DNA of 64,000 nucleotides, from positions 33,559,848 through 33,623,847 of the forward strand of contig NC_079512.1 in the NCBI RefSeq assembly GCF_000801105.2, in the 5' to 3' direction. Within the stretch, counting starts at the first letter, position 1. Each line of letters starts with the position of its first letter. Shown piece after piece: positions 60,042-64,000 of this stretch. The notes beneath the pieces are model-generated. The model ran no database searches. It saw only the letters and a program-made list of their open reading frames with translations, and had not been told where the DNA came from. The position numbers and the translations under genes are program-made. The DNA comes from Raphanus sativus. Its lineage: Eukaryota; Streptophyta; Magnoliopsida; Brassicales; Brassicaceae.

Positions 60042-60690
60042 CAAGGTTTTGAAAACCGGACCGGACAATGAACCGGTAAAATTTATGAGTCATGGTTCAA
60101 TCCGGTCTGACCGGTTTAATCGGGTTTCAGTATTAGTAGGTTGTACAGTATGTATGTGCATTTCTATATAATAACATCACCATATACACAGTAGATTTAC
60201 TTTCTATTTTGCTGATATTGTATTAAAATAAATATTAATGATCCATTGACTTTTTATCTACCATAATTGCAGTCTCACTTTTTAATTCTCAAATATCTTT
60301 TTTTTCCATATTTCTTCATCTTCTTCTCCATCACTACGTGAGTTCAAATTTCTGTAAAAAAGTTCATCTATATTTTTTTCTTTTCGTGCACACAAATACT
60401 CTTTTATTCATTCGTTATACCAAATCTACTAACCATTTAGCTAACTCAAAGCAAACTAATAGAATAACTATCTTCAATTTTACAAATCAATGAAAAACAA
60501 TGGTCTAATTAGATTTAAATATATAAACCGGGTTTTTCAACTAAACCGGTTCACCGGTTCTTACGGGTTTTGGGCGGTTTTACCGGTTCAACTAAAATCC
60601 GGTTTTTGAACTAACCCGGACTCGGCCAAATGAAGGAGTCATGGTTCAACCGGTCCGACCGGCCGGTCCGGTCCGGTTTTCAAAACCTTG
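60042..60690. mobile_element. non-autonomous hAT-type element, 649 bp, 8-bp TSD
   Basis: Perfect terminal inverted repeats of about 25 bp beginning CAAGGTTTTGAAAACCGG. Exact 8-bp duplications GTTAAATG lie at 60034-60041 and 60691-60698. The ends are full of ACCGGTT/CCGGTCCGG motifs (60042-60130 and 60525-60690); the middle is AT-rich. No transposase. It lies about 20 bp from the inferred Helitron end. Confidence 0.92.
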
Positions 60691-60933
60691 GTTAAATGTG
60701 ATTTCCTATATTTTGGGTTATGAAAAATGAGTTTGTGGTTTGGACTTTAGAGGATCACATTTCATAACGATTTATGATAGGTTAAACATGATATTGAAGA
60801 GGTGAGCAAGATAATGTGAATGTAACATAAAATAAGTAGCTGCTATTGAAGTTAACCAAGAGTTTCACAGGATGTGTTATAAATTTTTGATAAACAATTA
60901 TCATCATTACATAATGTGATCAGAATAAAACCG

Positions 60934-61818
60934 CTATGCAATCTTGGAATCAACAAAACTAAAACGCATGAATCTTTCAAATTCATCATCCAGCTTCTTC
61001 ATTTCTTCTTTGCTTCCGATGTAAAGTATAACCTTCTAATATATCTGTCATGTATCCCATTTTTTTTTTGTCTGATGACACAAACTTTGGATATAAACTA
61101 ATATAATAAAATAAAGATGAAATGCTTTTAAGAGGTACCTTGGCCAGTGGGATATCTAGTGCTCTCCGGTGGCTATATGATCCTTTTCCTCCAGATTTTT
61201 CAACAATGAAACTCATCTGTGCATACTAATTCAAAAGGCTAAGCTTTTCATTTTTTGCTCATGACGTCACGTGGGTACACGTAAATCCCACCGTACAACA
61301 AAGTCATATAAAAAGTCTCCGATCAAAATTCCAATGTACCTTGCCGAGTAAGGTTTCCCAATTCGACCTGGATCCTTGAGATCACCTATGTACTACTCTT
61401 CAGATCCTAGTCCCACCGCTGGTAGTTCACTTCGCTGAAACTTGAAAGAGCATATTTTCTCGGCTTTGGGGATCTCAATGTTCTCTTGCATGATGACGAA
61501 CTCGCAGTACATTGAGTCCATGGTGAAGGCGAAGACAACTTTGCCTAGCGTAGATGACACACGTTAACTATACAACTTTGTTCTTCTGACTCTAGCTGAA
61601 AGAAACAAACAGGCAAACATCAACAACATTATGTACATTGTGTATCTTTTCGGAGTGGCCATGTGGAAGGTGAAAGGGAGAGTAGTTAATTACACAGGAG
61701 ATTAAGTCAATGATACACTCGTCATTGGGGCTCTAGATACCGAAGATGGAACCGGTGGAAACTGCAGCGTCGATGTTGGAGTAACCGCCGAGAGAAACGA
61801 AGACAACGACGTAGTTGA
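60934..61818 (-). pseudogene. plastid-type fructose-1,6-bisphosphatase pseudogene fragment
   Basis: Minus-strand pieces follow the C-terminal half of chloroplast FBPase in order: NYVVVFVSLGGYSNIDAAVS (61816 on), GSIFGI then a stop then SPNDECI, GKVVFAFTMDSMYCEFVIMQ with ENIEIPKAEKI, DLKDPG and GKPYSARYIG, LLYGGIYVYPRDV, MSFIVEKSGGKGSYSHRRAL (about 61216 on), and LYIGSKEEMKKLDDEF (about 61030 on). The metal-binding DPLDGSS motif of the family is changed to VSLGGYS. Segments are lost, and there are in-frame stops and frameshifts, so no enzyme can be made. DLKDPG..GKPYSARYIG marks the plastid rather than the cytosolic form. Introns seem to be kept, so this looks like a DNA-level copy. The 5' half was not found. 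Confidence 0.82.
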
Positions 61819-62757
61819 CTGAGCAATATATAGTTTAACATGAGCAATCAAAAAGAATAGGATCAAGAAATCAGCGAGCTTGAAAATGGATTTACTCATA
61901 TCTTCATTCCTATAGAAAAGCATTATATCAATTAGTATTAGATGATTCCCAGATTTCGACAATACAACAAATGCACTCTCTCAAAATCAAAATCTATACA
62001 TATAAAGGCTTACGGGATTCTGTATAAAAAAGCACTCTGTGAGTTTGCCATTCTAGTGAAAAGAAAATTTCTATTGTTTTTTTAGGAGTACAGAGGATGA
62101 GTTTTACAGGGTGAAAGCTTACCCTTTTATAGCTGTAGATCCACCGCCTTGAAGAGATGTAATATGCATTGAATGTGTAATCCTGATTGGAATGGGTCTA
62201 AGGAGTTAAAAAGGTCGTCAATGCCGTTGAATCAATGCTTCATGTAACAGTTCAGAGGAGAGAAATCGCAGACGGAACGACGCAAACGGATCTCAAGCCA
62301 AAGAATCCTCACGAAGATGCTTCTCACACAATATTTTAGAACATCCATGGTCGATTGACCTAACTGGTGCTTGATCAATACGAAGAACCCTAGATACCAA
62401 AGGTCATCACTCCTGAAGAAGTCGAAGGCGACGGCGAAGCTATAGTTTTGGTCTCAACTCAAAGACCGTTATTCAAAGCCCATAACAAAACAAACCTGTA
62501 AAAGCCCATTTGATAACCTAACAGAACGCATCGTATCATTTGATACGTGTCATCCTCTTGTTTAATGAATTAATGACGTGTCTCAACCAGGAGGGAGAGA
62601 ACATTTTTTTATATATATAGACTTATCATTTTTTGTTAAGATTAAATATCACATTTAACATGTTCACCAAAAAAAAAAAGATTAAATATCACCATGATAC
62701 TTTTACAAGAAAGGAAGAGATACATTCAATTACTTTTTTTCTTTTTTGTGTGTTTCT
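61819..62757. other. unassigned spacer between two pseudogenes
   Basis: No supported gene. A minus-strand frame near 61860-61900 has a hydrophobic run (FKLADFLILFFLIAHVKLYI), but it reads into the FBPase pseudogene exon border and is probably intron sequence. A short poly(A) insertion lies at 62638-62692. Confidence 0.45.
62638..62692 (+). repeat. short poly(A)-ending insertion with 15-bp TSD
   Basis: Perfect direct repeats AAGATTAAATATCAC at 62638-62652 and 62678-62692 flank a 25-bp insert, ATTTAACATGTTCACC followed by nine A. Confidence 0.68.
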
Positions 62758-63362
62758 TATCAAAGCAAAACCAGAAGGAACCAGTTTTGGCCCAATCTTC
62801 ATGATCACCTTCTCATCAACCATTGCCAAGTAAAGATCCGGCTCTGCCGCTTTTATCATGACAGAGCTTTAGCTACCAATGCCATTTTTTATTCCTAATC
62901 GCCACCAGCTTGGATATGCCAAACAATAAACATCACATTACTTACAATGCAAGTTTGAAGTTTTAGTGCATCTAGTATTAGTAGTAGTAGACTTACAATG
63001 CAAGGAGTGCCTGGAGGAGTAAGAATATAAACGTAACCAAGCAAGACTTTATCCGAAGGAAAAGGCCACGGGTCTATTCTGATAGTGTCGTGGTTTTCAA
63101 CGAATGTCACTGCGTTTCCAGGCATAATTCCGAGACCAGGCGGCTTTCCCTGGGAGTCCTTCGGTCTCCAAAAATCTCACCTCCAACTGCAGTTTGTAAG
63201 ATACGTTTGGTTGGTCGTGAAATCAAAAGCTGACAAGACACCGCCACCACTTTCCTCGATCTACTGTTTGAGAGCTGACCGATGCTCCTCCTGATCAGGG
63301 TCCAGTTACCCATCTCCTCCTACCTTGATATCGTCCCATTTCTCACCAACCGCAAATTCAGG
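62758..63362 (-). pseudogene. AMY1: alpha-amylase (AMY1-type) pseudogene, C-terminal part
   Basis: Relics of a glycoside hydrolase family 13 alpha-amylase on the minus strand: PEFAVGEKWDDIK (63362 on), DPDQEEHRSALKQ then a stop then [32 protein letters not shown] (the family's conserved FxDNHDT block) with [16 protein letters not shown], a good GT donor after TPCI, then [10 protein letters not shown] and IKAAEPDLYLAMVDEKVIMK with IGPKLVPSGFAL. At least two in-frame stops, a frameshift after IRNK and lost segments rule out function. The place matches Arabidopsis AMY1 next to MUB3, so this is probably the decayed ortholog. The N-terminal catalytic region was not found in the window. Confidence 0.85.
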
Positions 63363-64000
63363 TAAGTATTCTGTGTATCCACAAACAAAACATGAAATTG
63401 CCATAATGCAACGGTTCAAGCCAACTCTATCCACAAGTATAATATTTATACTTTGGACTTGCCTGATAAAAACCCAAATGAATGATTTTTTTTAACTCAT
63501 TCCAAAAACCTCATAATAAGAAAATTTTTAGACTGCGTCGATGTGAGATTTGAATTGGTACTAAACAATGTTAAAGAGCTCTTAAGTAGAAGCCTAGTTT
63601 ATGTAATAAGAGCTCTAAATATAAGAGATTTTAAAGGCTGACCTTAACTAATTTGGTGATGGAACTTGCAGTTCAATTGGTGACAATTTATCTTACAATG
63701 TTGACGTTTTGGATTCGAACAACAACGCCAAACGCACTAATAACTTATTTAGAAATCCACGGGACAGGATGTTAACCTCCGCAAGGTCGTTGTCACGTTG
63801 AGACGGTGGAGATTCTTCTAGGAAAACCATTACATACTGCATAAACATGGGGATTGGGCTATTAAACACGACTTGGGTCGTTAGGATACCCCCTTTCTTA
63901 GCAAATATATAATAAAACCCAAAGGCTTAAGTTCATTACTCAAGTTACTTCATTCATAAACTTCCTCTTTTATTGGCTAATAAAATCTACTTCATTCTCT
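63363..64000. other. right-edge spacer
   Basis: AT-rich; no gene, repeat or further amylase exon recognised. Confidence 0.45.

Noticed and set aside
61860..61962. Possible signal-peptide gene on the minus strand
   Set aside because: The hydrophobic frame runs straight into an FBPase pseudogene exon at a plausible splice acceptor, so it is probably intron sequence.

Overview
This is nuclear DNA from a flowering plant of the Brassicaceae (mustard/cress family). Genes have many short introns with GT-AG borders and AT-rich intergenic DNA. As I recall the Arabidopsis thaliana map, most recognisable genes fall in the same order as chromosome 4 around At4g24820 to At4g25000: RPN7, argininosuccinate synthase, COG2, an AAA-ATPase, PAP24, a TITAN-like protein, a DUF579 protein, Sec61 gamma, a 17.9 kDa thylakoid lumen protein, SAE1, a small tail-anchored protein, HVA22D, MORC7, TPD1, MUB3 and a decayed alpha-amylase. 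I cannot name the species. The mobile DNA and local gene loss fit a Brassica-like or related genome. The genes are independent housekeeping or developmental loci, not an operon or a single pathway.

Layout. 0-20 kb: dense minus-strand genes (RPN7 cut by the left edge, ASS, COG2, a long AAA-ATPase with a tandemly duplicated exon, PAP24). 20-23.4 kb: AT-rich spacer with a duplicated PAP24 5' flank and an imperfect hairpin. 23.4-28.4 kb: TITAN-like (+), DUF579 (-), Sec61 gamma (-). 28.7-35.2 kb: a 677-bp non-autonomous hAT element, then a complete young Ty1/copia retrotransposon with two 666-bp LTRs and one internal nonsense codon. 35.4-44.6 kb: lumen protein (-), SAE1 (+), tail-anchored protein (+), an intron-containing RPL7a gene that looks out of place against the Arabidopsis order (+), HVA22D (+). 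45-51 kb: a Helitron carrying a decayed hAT copy, then MORC7 (+) with a Tourist-like MITE in an intron. 51-58.2 kb: TPD1 (+) with a duplicated core promoter, a 1.26-kb hAT element filled with a GC-rich minisatellite, MUB3 (-). 58.2-64 kb: a repeat- and pseudogene-rich end with a Stowaway MITE, a probable minus-strand Helitron, a third hAT element, a plastid-type fructose-1,6-bisphosphatase pseudogene and an alpha-amylase pseudogene.

I found no new multi-gene system. The most interesting structure is non-genic: (i) a series of very short insertions ending in poly(A), each flanked by a 10-18 bp direct repeat like a LINE-type target-site duplication, plus one longer poly(A)-tailed retrocopy in an ASS intron; (ii) repeated duplication of the 5' flanks of several genes; (iii) three unrelated hAT-type elements with exact 8-bp target-site duplications, each with its own internal short-motif array; (iv) a tandem duplication in the AAA-ATPase that creates an extra in-frame exon. 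Exon borders were read by eye from splice consensus and protein similarity. Names rest on remembered family sequences, not on a search.
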